Source: Alphaproteobacteria bacterium
GTDB taxonomy: Bacteria; Pseudomonadota; Alphaproteobacteria; Micropepsales; Micropepsaceae
Assembly (NCBI GenBank): GCA_021325375.1
Contig: JAJPHG010000002.1
Location: forward strand, 1 to 64,000
Length of the DNA stretch: 64,000 nt
Direction of reading: 5' to 3'
In this document: positions 7,958 to 18,119 of the stretch, piece by piece
How positions within the stretch are numbered: position 1 is the first letter of the stretch
Layout: every line of letters begins with the position of its first letter
Program-made: the position numbers and the translations under genes
Notes under the pieces: model-generated
Database searches by the model: none
What the model saw: only the letters and a program-made list of their open reading frames with translations
What the model was told of the DNA's origin: nothing

Positions 7958-8546
7958 GACCGACGACATAACAGATCGCGTGCGCATCCGCGACGTGAAG
8001 CTGCTTTCCGAAAAGCGCTACAAGCTTCGCGAATACGATTTCGACTACCGCCGCGGCGACGGCGCGTGGCAGCGCCAGGACCGCGAGGTCTTCGACCGCG
8101 GCCATGCGGCGGCGGTCCTGCCCATCGATCCCGGGCGCGGCACGGTGCTTCTGGTGCGCCAGTTCCGCCTGCCCGCCTTTCTCGCGGGCCATGCCGCGCC
8201 GCTCGTCGAGGTCATCGCGGGCGCGCTCGACGGCGACGCGCCGGAGGTCTGCGCGCGGCGCGAGGCGATGGAGGAAGCCGGCGTCGAGATCGCCGAGCTG
8301 CGCCGCGTCTTCCACTGCTTCATGTCGCCGGGCGCCGTGACCGAGCGCATGCATCTTTTCACGGCGACCTATTCATCCGCGAGCCGCACCGCCAAGGGCG
8401 GCGGCCTCGTGGACGAAGGTGAGGACATCGAGGTGCTCGAGCTTCCGCTCGTGCGCGCGCTCGCGATGGTGGAGAGCGGCGAGATCGCCGACGCCAAGAC
8501 CATCCTTCTGCTGCAATGGGCGGCAATGGCGGAGCGGAAGAAATAG
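7956..8546 (+). CDS. NUDIX hydrolase (nucleoside diphosphate-sugar type)
   Basis: 196 residues from ATG 7956; the true start could be the GTG at 7980. The Nudix box is degenerate but readable: GALDGDAPEVCARREAMEEA followed by GVE, i.e. G-x5-E-x5-[R]E-x2-EE-x-G. The N-terminus YDFDYRRGDGAWQRQDREVF and the tail resemble the ADP-ribose/GDP-mannose pyrophosphatase (NudK/YffH) branch, which hydrolyses nucleoside diphosphates linked to sugars. It ends directly against the ndh start (no gap), so both genes are probably co-transcribed. Substrate not determinable. Confidence 0.88.
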   Translation: MTDDITDRVRIRDVKLLSEKRYKLREYDFDYRRGDGAWQRQDREVFDRGHAAAVLPIDPGRGTVLLVRQFRLPAFLAGHAAPLVEVIAGALDGDAPEVCARREAMEEAGVEIAELRRVFHCFMSPGAVTERMHLFTATYSSASRTAKGGGLVDEGEDIEVLELPLVRALAMVESGEIADAKTILLLQWAAMAERKK

Positions 8547-9803
8547 ATGTCGACACCCCGCATCGTCATCATCGGCGCGGGCTTTGCCGGCATCGAGGTC
8601 GCGCGCGGGCTGGGGCGCTTCGGCTTGAAGGTCACGCTGATCGACCGGCAGAACCATCACCTGTTCCAGCCGCTGCTCTATCAGGTCGCGACCGCGGCGC
8701 TTTCGCCCGCCGACATCGCCGAGCCGATCCGCAAGATGCTGCGCCGGGAGCCGAGCGTGGAGGTGATCCTCGGCGAGGTGACAAGCATTGATCCCAAGGC
8801 GCGGACCGTCGCGCTGGGCGGTGGACGGAGCATCGCCTACGACATCCTCGTGCTCGCGACCGGAGCGACGCACGGCTATTTCGGCCACGACGAATGGGAA
8901 GGCGCAGCACCCGGCCTCAAGACCATCGAGGATGCGCGCCGCATCCGCTCGCGCCTGCTGCTCGCCTTCGAGCGCGCGGAGATGAGCGAAGACCTCGCCG
9001 AACAGAAGCGGCTGATGACCATCGCGGTGATCGGCGGCGGGCCCACCGGCGTCGAGCTCGCCGGATCGATCGCGGAGCTTGCGCGCTACACGCTGTCGAA
9101 GGACTTCCACCGCATCCGCGCCGAGACCGCGACCGTGCTCCTGCTCGAGGCGGCGCCCAGGATCCTGAACGCGTTTCCCGAAAGCCTCGCCGCCTACGCG
9201 ACGCGCAAGCTCGCGCGCCTGGGCGTCACGGTGCGCACGAATTCGCCCGTCGAAAGCATCGCCGCGCACAAGATCGTCGTCGGCGGCGAGGAGATCGGCA
9301 CGGGGCTCACGATCTGGGCCGCCGGCGTCAGCGCCTCGCCGCTTGCGCGCATGCTGGGCGTTGCTCTCGACCGTGCCGGGCGTGTGGCCGTGAACGGCGA
9401 CCTCTCGGTGCAGGGCCTCGACGGCGTCTACGCGCTGGGAGACATCGCCGTGGCATTGGATGCGGACGGCAAGCCGCTGCCCGGCCTCGCCCAGGTGGCC
9501 AAGCAAGAGGGCGTCTATCTCGGCCACGCGCTGGCGCGGAAGATCACGCGCGGCGAGACGCCCAAGCCCTTCGTCTTCCACAATCGCGGCAACACCGCGA
9601 TCATCGGCCGCCACGCCGCGGTGTTCGATTTCGGCTGGACGCGGATGCGCGGCTGGATCGCCTGGATGTTCTGGGCGCTGATCCACGTCTATCTGCTGGT
9701 CGGCTTCGAGCACCGCCTGCTCGTCGCGATCCAGTGGCTGTGGCGCTACGCGACCTACGAGCGCGGCTCGCGGCTGATCGCGGAGCAGGAGACGGACGGC
9801 TAG
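8547..9803 (+). CDS. ndh: NAD(P)/FAD-dependent oxidoreductase, type II NADH dehydrogenase
   Basis: 418 residues. The FAD-binding Rossmann motif IVIIGAGFAGIEVARGLG is at the N-terminus and the NADH-binding motif AVIGGGPTGVELAGSIAEL is near residue 157. VYALGDIAV is the second FAD contact, and GLAQVAKQEGVYLG the quinone-side segment. The C-terminus has an amphipathic or membrane stretch (WIAWMFWALIHVYLLVGFEHRL). This is the layout of NDH-2, a monotopic inner-membrane enzyme passing electrons from NADH to quinone without proton pumping. It follows the NUDIX gene without a gap; a purine-rich ribosome site lies inside the end of that gene. Confidence 0.92.
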   Translation: MSTPRIVIIGAGFAGIEVARGLGRFGLKVTLIDRQNHHLFQPLLYQVATAALSPADIAEPIRKMLRREPSVEVILGEVTSIDPKARTVALGGGRSIAYDILVLATGATHGYFGHDEWEGAAPGLKTIEDARRIRSRLLLAFERAEMSEDLAEQKRLMTIAVIGGGPTGVELAGSIAELARYTLSKDFHRIRAETATVLLLEAAPRILNAFPESLAAYATRKLARLGVTVRTNSPVESIAAHKIVVGGEEIGTGLTIWAAGVSASPLARMLGVALDRAGRVAVNGDLSVQGLDGVYALGDIAVALDADGKPLPGLAQVAKQEGVYLGHALARKITRGETPKPFVFHNRGNTAIIGRHAAVFDFGWTRMRGWIAWMFWALIHVYLLVGFEHRLLVAIQWLWRYATYERGSRLIAEQETDG

Positions 9804-9832
9804 TGCGCGGAACGTTCTGATGTATCGCGACG

Positions 9833-11471
<1,639 letters not shown>

Positions 11472-11474
11472 TCG

Positions 11475-12041
11475 TCAGCTCTTCGGACAACGCGTGACCA
11501 CATCCGCGCGCAGTTGCTTCAGGATCTCCGTGAGCGACGCGTCGAAGGCCGATTGCGTCTCGCCTTCGCTTTCCGACCAATTCACGCCGGCGTCTCCGCC
11601 GCGATAGAGCTGCGTGTCCTCGCCGCCGTAGCTCACGCGCACCACCACCGTCGCCGCCTTCGCCTCGAGCGCGTTCGACATGATATAGGCCTTGAGCAGA
11701 TCCACGTCGAACGCCACATCGGCGGGGCCCGCGCCGTCTACGATGACGAGATGCCTGTCGCCGCCCAATGAGGCGAGGCCGGAGCGCAGCCAGACCGCGA
11801 CGTCGCCGCCGCGCACGGCACGGAAGCCGAGCTGGCCCATGGAGGCCATGTCGGCCGGCGGCCGCGCATCCTTCACCGCGCCGATGCGCACGCGGCAGGC
11901 GCCGCGCTCGCCCGGCAGCTCGCGCAGCGGCGACGACGGCGAGAACTGCGACGACATCGCCATCGGCGGACGGTCGGCGCAGGACGCCGCCACCGTCGCC
12001 AGGAGCAGCGCCGCGCCGAACCGTGCCGAAATCCGCAACAT
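11475..12041 (-). CDS. Hypothetical lipoprotein
   Basis: 188 residues from ATG 12041. The N-terminus LRISARFGAALLLATVAASC is a lipoprotein signal, with Cys at the predicted lipidation point, so the mature protein would sit in the envelope facing the periplasm. The rest contains RVRIGAVKDARPPADMASMG and a predicted alpha/beta core with VVVRVSYGG, reminiscent of the YajG group, but I cannot assign a family. It lies downstream of another lipoprotein gene with a 7-bp gap, so the two are probably co-expressed. It converges on guaB with only 3 bp between the stops. Confidence 0.8.
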   Translation of the reverse strand: MLRISARFGAALLLATVAASCADRPPMAMSSQFSPSSPLRELPGERGACRVRIGAVKDARPPADMASMGQLGFRAVRGGDVAVWLRSGLASLGGDRHLVIVDGAGPADVAFDVDLLKAYIMSNALEAKAATVVVRVSYGGEDTQLYRGGDAGVNWSESEGETQSAFDASLTEILKQLRADVVTRCPKS

Positions 12042-12048
12042 CACGGAC

Positions 12049-12957
12049 CTAGTGATCGAGCATGGAATTGGGCATGTAGGCGAGCGTGCCGTCGCCATAG
12101 CGCACCACGCCGCCGTCCGCATCCTTGGCGATGACGTGGCCGGTGACGTTGTTGGTCTTCACCTCGGCGCCCGTGCCGGTGTCCACGTCGCCCTCCGGCC
12201 GGTTGAGGTCGGCGGCGAGCATGGAGGCGAGCTTGGACGCGGCCTCGTCGAGCGCGGCGCGCATCGCCTGACCATGGTTCGCCGACCACGCCGCGATCGC
12301 CTGATCGCGCTCGACTCCCGGGACCGGCGCATTCGCCTGGAAGACCAGCCTGTTGTGATAGAGCGTGTTGTTCAGCGCGGTCTTCGTCTTGGCGTCCTTC
12401 GCGGGCCTGATCGCGCGCAAGGCGTCGCTGTTGGGAAACAGGCTCGCGATCATCGTCACGCTGAGCTGCCCCGCATCGTTGGAGAGTTGGTAGTCGGTCG
12501 TGGTGAAGAGCACCGCGTCGCTCTTGGAACCCGCGAGCACGCTGTCGAGATTGGCGGCGGTGACTTCCCGCACGACGTGGCCGTCGCCGGCGTGCAGCCA
12601 TGTGTCCTGGGCCAGCGAGACCTTGAGGCTGTTCTGCAGCGACTGGTCGAAGCTGTAGTCGATCAGCGCGTCGCGCAGCGGCTTGACCGCGGCCTCGGCC
12701 TTGGAGGTGCGCACGCTGTCGACGCCCGCGTCGACCAGCGCCAGCAGAAGGCCGCCGCCGCCGGCCGCCGCGATGTTCGACTGCGGCACGAAGACATAGA
12801 TCTCGCTCTGCTTGATCGGCAGCACCGTCTCCGTGGACGAGACCTTGTCGCGCGCCGCATTGGGCACGAACTCGTGCGCCGGGATCTGGGTCTGGCAGGC
12901 GCCGAGCAGAAGCGCCGGCATAAGCGCGAGCAACGAACGGACGGACGGAATGCGCAT
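12049..12957 (-). CDS. Hypothetical lipoprotein
   Basis: 302 residues from ATG 12957, which has a GGGGGA ribosome site seven bases upstream. The signal SLLALMPALLLGAC is a lipobox with Cys21. A glycine-rich hydrophobic stretch, IAAAGGGGLLLALVDAGVDS near residues 63-83, could be a membrane-associated helix. The C-terminus has a VxTGTGAEVKTNNVTGHV segment. No family recognised. It is the first gene of a two-lipoprotein transcription unit running toward guaB. Confidence 0.8.
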   Translation of the reverse strand: MRIPSVRSLLALMPALLLGACQTQIPAHEFVPNAARDKVSSTETVLPIKQSEIYVFVPQSNIAAAGGGGLLLALVDAGVDSVRTSKAEAAVKPLRDALIDYSFDQSLQNSLKVSLAQDTWLHAGDGHVVREVTAANLDSVLAGSKSDAVLFTTTDYQLSNDAGQLSVTMIASLFPNSDALRAIRPAKDAKTKTALNNTLYHNRLVFQANAPVPGVERDQAIAAWSANHGQAMRAALDEAASKLASMLAADLNRPEGDVDTGTGAEVKTNNVTGHVIAKDADGGVVRYGDGTLAYMPNSMLDH

Positions 12958-13143
12958 GGGTCCCCCAGCTTTCTTGACGGATCGGCGCATGACTTTGCGA
13001 AGCCGCGCGCATCGTTCTCGCGTCCCCTTCGACAAGGCGCGATGACGCAAAGCTAACGTATCCGTCATGAACCGTTCAAGACGAACGCCGCTGACATCGT
13101 GACGCGCCACACCGCTAGATGGAAACGGCGGCGCGTGCGTTCA

Positions 13144-14847
13144 TCATGAATTGCCCCGGAACCCCGTGGCGACGAGGTAAAGCTCCACCGACTCCGCGCG
13201 GCTCGCGGGGGGCTTGACGTGCTTCACGTCGCGGAAGAGCGTTTTGACGCGCTTGAGCAGCTCGCCGCTCGCGCCGCCCTGGAACACCTTGCCGACGAAG
13301 GCGCCTCCCGGCTTGAGCATGTCCTGCGCCACATCGAGCGCGGCTTCGAACAGCGCGGCGGTGCGCAGATGATCGGTCGCGCGGTGGCCCGTCGTCGGCG
13401 CGGCCATGTCGGTGAGCACGACGTCGGCCGCGCCGCCGAGCGCCGCCTTGAGCAGCGCCGGCGTCTCGGCGTCGAGCAGATCGGCCTGCAGGAACGTTGC
13501 ACCGTCGAGCGGTGCGATCTCGAGCACGTCGGCGCCGACGACCTTTCCCGCATCGCCCGCGCGCCGGCGCGCGACCTGGCTCCAGCCGCCGGGCGCCGCG
13601 CCGAGATCGAGCACGCGCGCGCCCTTCTTCAGGAACCGGAACTTGTCGTCGAGCTCGACCAGCTTGTAGGCCGCGCGCGAGCGATAGCCTTCCTTCTTCG
13701 CGCTCGCGACGTAGGGATCGTTGAGCTGGCGCTCGAGCCAGCGCTTCGACGAGGGCTTGCGCTGCTTGCGGCTCTTGAGCCGCGCGTGCTCGCCGCCGCG
13801 GCCGGAACGGTCGGGTCCGCGCGTCGTCATGCGCTCCTCCTTCAGGAGCTCGCGCAGCATGCCCTCGCGCAGGCCGCGATCGGCGACGCGAAGCTGTCTG
13901 CAGGGCCACAGCGCATGGACGCCGGCGAAGATCGCGCAGCCCGCCAGCACGAGATCGGCACGGTCCGGCCCGATCGCGCCGATGCGCGCGCGCGCCGCGT
14001 GATCGAGGCCGATCAGCTTGTCGATCACCGCCAGGATGTCGTCGCAATCGTGCCAGCTCGCGTCCACGCGCGCGCGGATGTAGCGATCGAGCCCCATCGC
14101 CACCGCGGCGAGCGTCGTCACCGTGCCCGAGGTGCCGAGCAGATGATGCGTCTCGCGGCTGAAGGGTGCTGCGGCGTCCATCGCCGCGCGCACGGGCGAG
14201 AGCCGCGCGATCATGCGCGCGCGCATCGCGTCGAACTGCGCGCTGTCCATCGCGTCGTGCATGGGATATTCCTCCGACAGCCCCACCACGCCCACCGGCA
14301 CCGAGGCCGAGCGCACGATGCGCGCCTCGCCCGCCTCCACGCGCCGCATCCAGATCATCTCGGTCGAGCCGCCGCCGATGTCGAAGACGAGCGCGCCCTC
14401 GAAATTGCGGCCGATCAGCGGCGCGCAGCCGACGGCGGCGAGCCGCGCCTCTTCTTCCGGCGAGACGATCTCGAGCGCGATGCCCACCTCTTCCTTCGCG
14501 CGCGCGATGAGCACATCGGCGTTGTCGGCCCCGCGCGCCGCCGCCGTCGCGATGGCACGAACATGACGGGCGCCGCTGACGCGGATATGCTGGGCGCAGA
14601 CCGCGAGCGCCGAGAGCGTGCGCGCGATCGCCTCGTCCGAGAGCCGTCCTGTGCGCGCCACGCCCTCGCCCAGGCGCACGATGCGCGAAAAGGAGTCGAC
14701 GACGCGGAAGCCGCCATCCGCCGCCGGCCGCGCGATGAGCAGCCGGCAATTGTTGCTGCCGAGATCGAGCACGGCCAAGAGGGGCACGGAGTTCCGCGCC
14801 CGGCCCGAACGTGCATGCCGCCTTGCCAGCCTGGCCACAGATTCCAT
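13144..14847 (-). CDS. Ppx/GppA phosphatase fused in frame to RlmE (FtsJ) 23S rRNA methyltransferase
   Basis: One frame of 567 residues. Residues 20-335 are a Ppx/GppA exopolyphosphatase ([43 protein letters not shown]), which degrades polyphosphate or pppGpp. From residue 340 comes a complete RlmE, with [26 protein letters not shown] and FVGKVFQGG, the 2'-O-ribose methyltransferase of U2552 in 23S rRNA. In related bacteria these are neighbouring separate genes. Here no stop codon separates them, yet a strong GGAGGAG site precedes Met340 (13830), so RlmE may also be made alone. Whether a true fusion protein, a separate RlmE, or both are produced is open. Confidence 0.85.
   Translation of the reverse strand: MESVARLARRHARSGRARNSVPLLAVLDLGSNNCRLLIARPAADGGFRVVDSFSRIVRLGEGVARTGRLSDEAIARTLSALAVCAQHIRVSGARHVRAIATAAARGADNADVLIARAKEEVGIALEIVSPEEEARLAAVGCAPLIGRNFEGALVFDIGGGSTEMIWMRRVEAGEARIVRSASVPVGVVGLSEEYPMHDAMDSAQFDAMRARMIARLSPVRAAMDAAAPFSRETHHLLGTSGTVTTLAAVAMGLDRYIRARVDASWHDCDDILAVIDKLIGLDHAARARIGAIGPDRADLVLAGCAIFAGVHALWPCRQLRVADRGLREGMLRELLKEERMTTRGPDRSGRGGEHARLKSRKQRKPSSKRWLERQLNDPYVASAKKEGYRSRAAYKLVELDDKFRFLKKGARVLDLGAAPGGWSQVARRRAGDAGKVVGADVLEIAPLDGATFLQADLLDAETPALLKAALGGAADVVLTDMAAPTTGHRATDHLRTAALFEAALDVAQDMLKPGGAFVGKVFQGGASGELLKRVKTLFRDVKHVKPPASRAESVELYLVATGFRGNS
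13828..13840 (-). promoter_or_regulatory. rlmE: Internal ribosome binding site and start for rlmE
   Basis: GGAGGAGCGC is followed directly by ATG (13830-13828) inside the ppx-rlmE frame. The downstream product [18 protein letters not shown] is a normal RlmE N-terminus, giving 13144-13830 as an independent 228-residue protein. The near-perfect Shine-Dalgarno match argues that this start is used. Confidence 0.65.
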
Positions 14848-14975
14848 CCCGCCGATCCGGCCCTGAAACTAACGTGCCGCGCGGGAACAGAAAGGCGAAT
14901 CTTTCGCCCCGCCGTCCGCGCGTCGCATTTGCCTTGAATCCGCCCCTCACCTCGCCTAGAGAAGCGTCCCTCCGT

Positions 14976-15049
14976 TGGGGGATCGTCTAACGGTAGGACT
15001 GCAGACTCTGACTCTGCCTGTCTAGGTTCGAATCCTAGTCCCCCAGCCA
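14976..15049 (+). tRNA. tRNA-Gln (CTG anticodon)
   Basis: A 74-base cloverleaf with encoded CCA. The acceptor stem TGGGGGA pairs with TCCCCCA, discriminator G, the typical U1-A72 of glutamine tRNAs. The D-arm has CTAACGGTAG, the anticodon stem GCAGA/TCTGC encloses the loop CTCTGAC with anticodon CTG (reads CAG), and the T-arm is CTAGGTTCGAATCCTAG. Decayed mobile DNA lies directly downstream. Confidence 0.97.
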
Positions 15050-15243
15050 GCGGGCTTGCTCCGAATCAAGCTTGCTCTGGCGTTCTGAAATCATCCCGAT
15101 ATTTCAAAGGCTTGAGCGCCACCAAGGCCCGTGAGCGTCAGTGAATTGGAGTCTAACGGCGCTCTTGCCGGCGTTTTGTCTAGCTTTGCTCCGGAGCCCA
15201 GTTTTGGACTGACGCTCGCGCGCAGCATGCATCGCTCTGGCGG

Positions 15244-16164
15244 CTATTTGAAGCCGAGAACCGACCGCTGCTCGGCCCAATCGAGCGGAAGCTTGGCATT
15301 GATGAGCCGGTCCAGACTGAGATCGATCGGCTGGGTCCCTTCGAGGACCGCCGAGGTGATGTCGGGCGCCAGCAGAGCGAATGGAATGACGCTGCTGACA
15401 TAAGTTCGAGGCAGCCCCTCGGCCTTCGCAATTTCAGTGATCGACTCGACGGTCCGATTCTTGAGCATCTCGAACCATTGATGCGCCCGGACGACTGCCT
15501 TTATCAGCGCTGCATCGGGATTGGTCTTCGGCACAAGCGCCGCCACGATCAACCGCTTCTCTTTCCCGATGCGACGAAGCTCAGCCGGCATCGTCAATTC
15601 CAGCGGTGCGTCCGCGTTGGACGAACCGGGATCGGTCGGTGCGCTCAACCGTTCAGCCAAGGATTGCCGCCGCAACGTCACGGCAATTGCGCCATCACCG
15701 ACCTGAACCCGCGCCACCAACGAGCGGATCGCTTCGTAGTGCTCTCGACTGCTATCGGTCTCCAATTCATTCCCGAGCGAAGACGCCCGTCGTATGGCAG
15801 CACCCGCAACGGCGGGCGATATGCCGCTCGGACACAGTTCTGCGATCACCCTCTGCGCATCGGCGAGAAACGCCGCGATTGACGTAACAACGTGCTGTTC
15901 GATTTCCTGCGCCGGGATCCGCAGACCTTCGCCCGTCTCGCTCTTCCGGTCACGACTGGTGCCTGCTATCAAGTTATTGGAGATGTAATAGCGATATCGC
16001 TTGCCGTTCTTCATCGCATGAGAGGGCGTCATCCGGTTGCCGTCGCCGTCGAACAGCAACCCCGCCAGCAAGCTTGGTTCTTTCAACGACTTTCCAGACC
16101 GGCGAACGGCCGTATTCGAGACAAACTGCGCCTGCACCCTAGCGATCTCAACTTGGTGCCACCT
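15244..16164 (-). pseudogene. Large serine recombinase, C-terminal part only
   Basis: The readable part starts after a TAG at about 16167 and gives WHQVEIARVQAQFVSN, then SLLAGLLFDGDGNRMTPSHA and NGKRYRYYIS, the recombinase/zinc-ribbon region of large serine recombinases. A C-terminal tail follows with a helix-turn-helix-like segment (TVESITEIAKAEGLPRTYVS). The N-terminal resolvase domain with the catalytic serine is absent upstream, so the enzyme cannot work. The composition is more AT-rich than the flanks. It is probably what is left of an element that integrated near tRNA-Gln. Confidence 0.8.
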
Positions 16165-16340
16165 CTATCGTCTCGCGCGTTGTGGATAGCCCGGCCGCTA
16201 CGCCCCGGTGGAGACTTCTGGGATGGACAGTTGGTTTCGCCATCGGAGCATTTCAAAGCCTTCGCGCCCGATATGCCGATTCGAATTGAGCAACAAAAGA
16301 GGGGGTATTCCGCGCAACCAGGCCGAGCCTGTGACCCCGC

Positions 16341-16776
16341 CTATGCCGTGGCCAAAAACATCTCCAGGAACTGTTCTTGCCTGGCCTTTTCTTCAGGTAT
16401 CGCCGCCAGGAGCTTGGATGCCTCCGCGTGGATTCGGTGCCAAGTGGAGTGCGGATACCGGCAGCGTTCAATGGTCTCCCGCGGTGCATGTAACCCGCCG
16501 ACGAGTTCATTCATGTCTCGCAGACAACCCAATGCGATGTCGCGAAGTGGCAGGCCGCGGAAATGGGCTTCTTGTACCGGCGCGACCATTCCTCTACCAG
16601 GGACCAGACCATCAGCTTGGTTTTGACGCTGCGTCCGGCCTGCGACCCCGGTGACGCAACCTGTTGCGCATCGCCGTGTCGAGCGCGAGCGGGCCATAAG
16701 TCAGCTGCAGTTTGTCGAGAGCAACCTCCAGAGCACCCGGCGGCTTTGCGACAATTTTTCGTGCCTTGGTTTTCAT
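16341..16776 (-). pseudogene. Frameshifted hypothetical gene linked to the recombinase remnant
   Basis: Three short frames chain together on the minus strand: MKTKARKIVAKPPGALEVAL from ATG 16776 in frame one, TKLMVWSLVEEWSRRYKKPI in frame two, and GLPLRDIALGCLRDMNELVG through to the stop at 16341 in frame three. The joined product would be about 145 residues with an amphipathic helical C-terminus. Two frameshifts have broken it. The family is not recognised; position suggests cargo or an accessory gene of the same decayed element. Confidence 0.5.
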
Positions 16777-16865
16777 GGCGAAACTGATGCCTGCAGATTG
16801 GCCGAAGCGGCGGCTTATCAGACTCCTCGCCTTCGAGGATTTCCAGTACGGAAAATTCGAGGCGC

Positions 16866-17066
16866 TCATCCCGCCGAATGGGCGTTGAGTCGTGCTGGGG
16901 GTATCGCGGGTCTAGCATGCAGTTGAATGCGGTAGCGTCCGAGGCGATCACGTCTGTAGTGGAAGATCGTGGACCCAAGCGCGATCGCGACAGCGGTCAG
17001 AAGCAACCACCCGAACAGGCTCTCCAGAAAGAACCAGATATGGGCGAATGATCTCTGGAACACCAC
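16866..17066 (-). CDS. Possible small membrane protein
   Basis: A 66-residue frame with one convincing membrane helix, FFLESLFGWLLLTAVAIALG near residues 12-31, followed by a basic tail. No ribosome site is obvious and no family is recognised. It fills the otherwise gene-free 320 bp between the frameshifted gene and the LysR gene. It may be chance in decayed DNA. Confidence 0.25.
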   Translation of the reverse strand: MVFQRSFAHIWFFLESLFGWLLLTAVAIALGSTIFHYRRDRLGRYRIQLHARPAIPPARLNAHSAG

Positions 17067-17096
17067 ACGCGCTTGTCGGCGAACATCAATTCGCGC

Positions 17097-18053
17097 TCAC
17101 GACCGAGGCAGTCCCGGGGCTTTGGTCTTGCGAGGCGAGGCCTGCTGCCGGATTAGGTCGATGAATGCGCGCAATCGCGCCGGAATGTTTCGTCGACTTG
17201 GATAGTAGAGGCACAGGCCCGGATAGGCAGGTGACCAGTCTTCCAGAACTGCCACCAACCGTCCGGCTTGAATGTGATCAGCCATCGCCACGTCGGGGAG
17301 ATAGGCCAAGCCTTGTCCGGCCAAAGCGGCCTGCAACATCAGGTCGCCTTCGTCGAGCGTGAGCGAACCCGCGACGTCGAGTTCCATCGTTTCGCCACGC
17401 TTCTCAAACTCCCAGCGATAGATCGTCCCGCTCCCCGTGCGTCGGCGTATGCAGCGGTGGTTTGCCAACTCAGCCGGCGTCTTCGGCCGCTTTCGCCCCG
17501 CAAAATAAGCGGGTGAGCCAACGACGATCGAGCGTATGGGAGGCGTAATAGGCACAGCGATCATGTCGGGCGGGACAAACTCTTCCAGCCGGACGCCAGC
17601 GTCGAAGCCTTGTCCTACGATGTCCACCATCGCCGCTTCGGTCGTCATATCAACGGCCACTTGCGGATAGCGGCGCGTATATTCGAAGACCAGCGGCGCC
17701 AGGATCATCCGCGCGGCGCCGAGCGTCAGGTTCAGGCGCAGAACTCCCGCAGGTTCGGCGCGGTGTTCATCGATCCGTTCCATGGCGGTGCGGATCGCGG
17801 TCAAAGCCGGAGCGATCTCGGTCACGAACTGCTCGCCCTCGGCAGAGAGAGCGACGCTGCGCGTGGTGCGGTTGAAAAGACGAACCCCCAAGCGCTCTTC
17901 GAGCGCCGCCACAGCGTGGCTTAGCGCCGAGGAAGACATGTCGAGTTCGCGTGCCGCAACGCGGAAGCCGCCGTGGCGGGCGACCGCCACAACAGCTTCG
18001 AGCTCAAGCTGGCTCGCCCTCATTGCGCGATATTTTGCATCAATCTGTGCCAT
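17097..18053 (-). CDS. LysR family transcriptional regulator
   Basis: 318 residues. The winged helix-turn-helix is at the N-terminus (VAVARHGGFRVAARELDMSS, then LEERLGVRLFNRTTRSVALS), followed by the effector-binding domain with a periplasmic-binding-protein fold (LEEFVPPDMIAVPI; IRSIVVGSPAYFAGR). A start at Met12 (18020) is also possible. It is divergent from the aldehyde dehydrogenase gene across 66 bp that hold an inverted repeat, the classic arrangement for a LysR protein controlling its neighbour and itself. The inducer is unknown. Confidence 0.92.
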   Translation of the reverse strand: MAQIDAKYRAMRASQLELEAVVAVARHGGFRVAARELDMSSSALSHAVAALEERLGVRLFNRTTRSVALSAEGEQFVTEIAPALTAIRTAMERIDEHRAEPAGVLRLNLTLGAARMILAPLVFEYTRRYPQVAVDMTTEAAMVDIVGQGFDAGVRLEEFVPPDMIAVPITPPIRSIVVGSPAYFAGRKRPKTPAELANHRCIRRRTGSGTIYRWEFEKRGETMELDVAGSLTLDEGDLMLQAALAGQGLAYLPDVAMADHIQAGRLVAVLEDWSPAYPGLCLYYPSRRNIPARLRAFIDLIRQQASPRKTKAPGLPRS

Positions 18054-18055
18054 TT

Positions 18056-18074
18056 TGATCGTCTTATCAGATCA
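18056..18074. promoter_or_regulatory. Inverted repeat, candidate LysR operator
   Basis: TGATC-N9-GATCA lies immediately upstream of the LysR start and 46 bp upstream of the aldehyde dehydrogenase start. Size and position suit a LysR-type T-N11-A-like box. No other evidence. Confidence 0.4.
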
Positions 18075-18119
18075 GTCGGGACATGTCACTTCTGTCCTCG
18101 TCAGCGAGAGGAGACACAC

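Noticed and set aside
13219-14937. 572-codon plus-strand frame opposite ppx-rlmE
   Set aside because: Antisense shadow of two well-identified enzymes.
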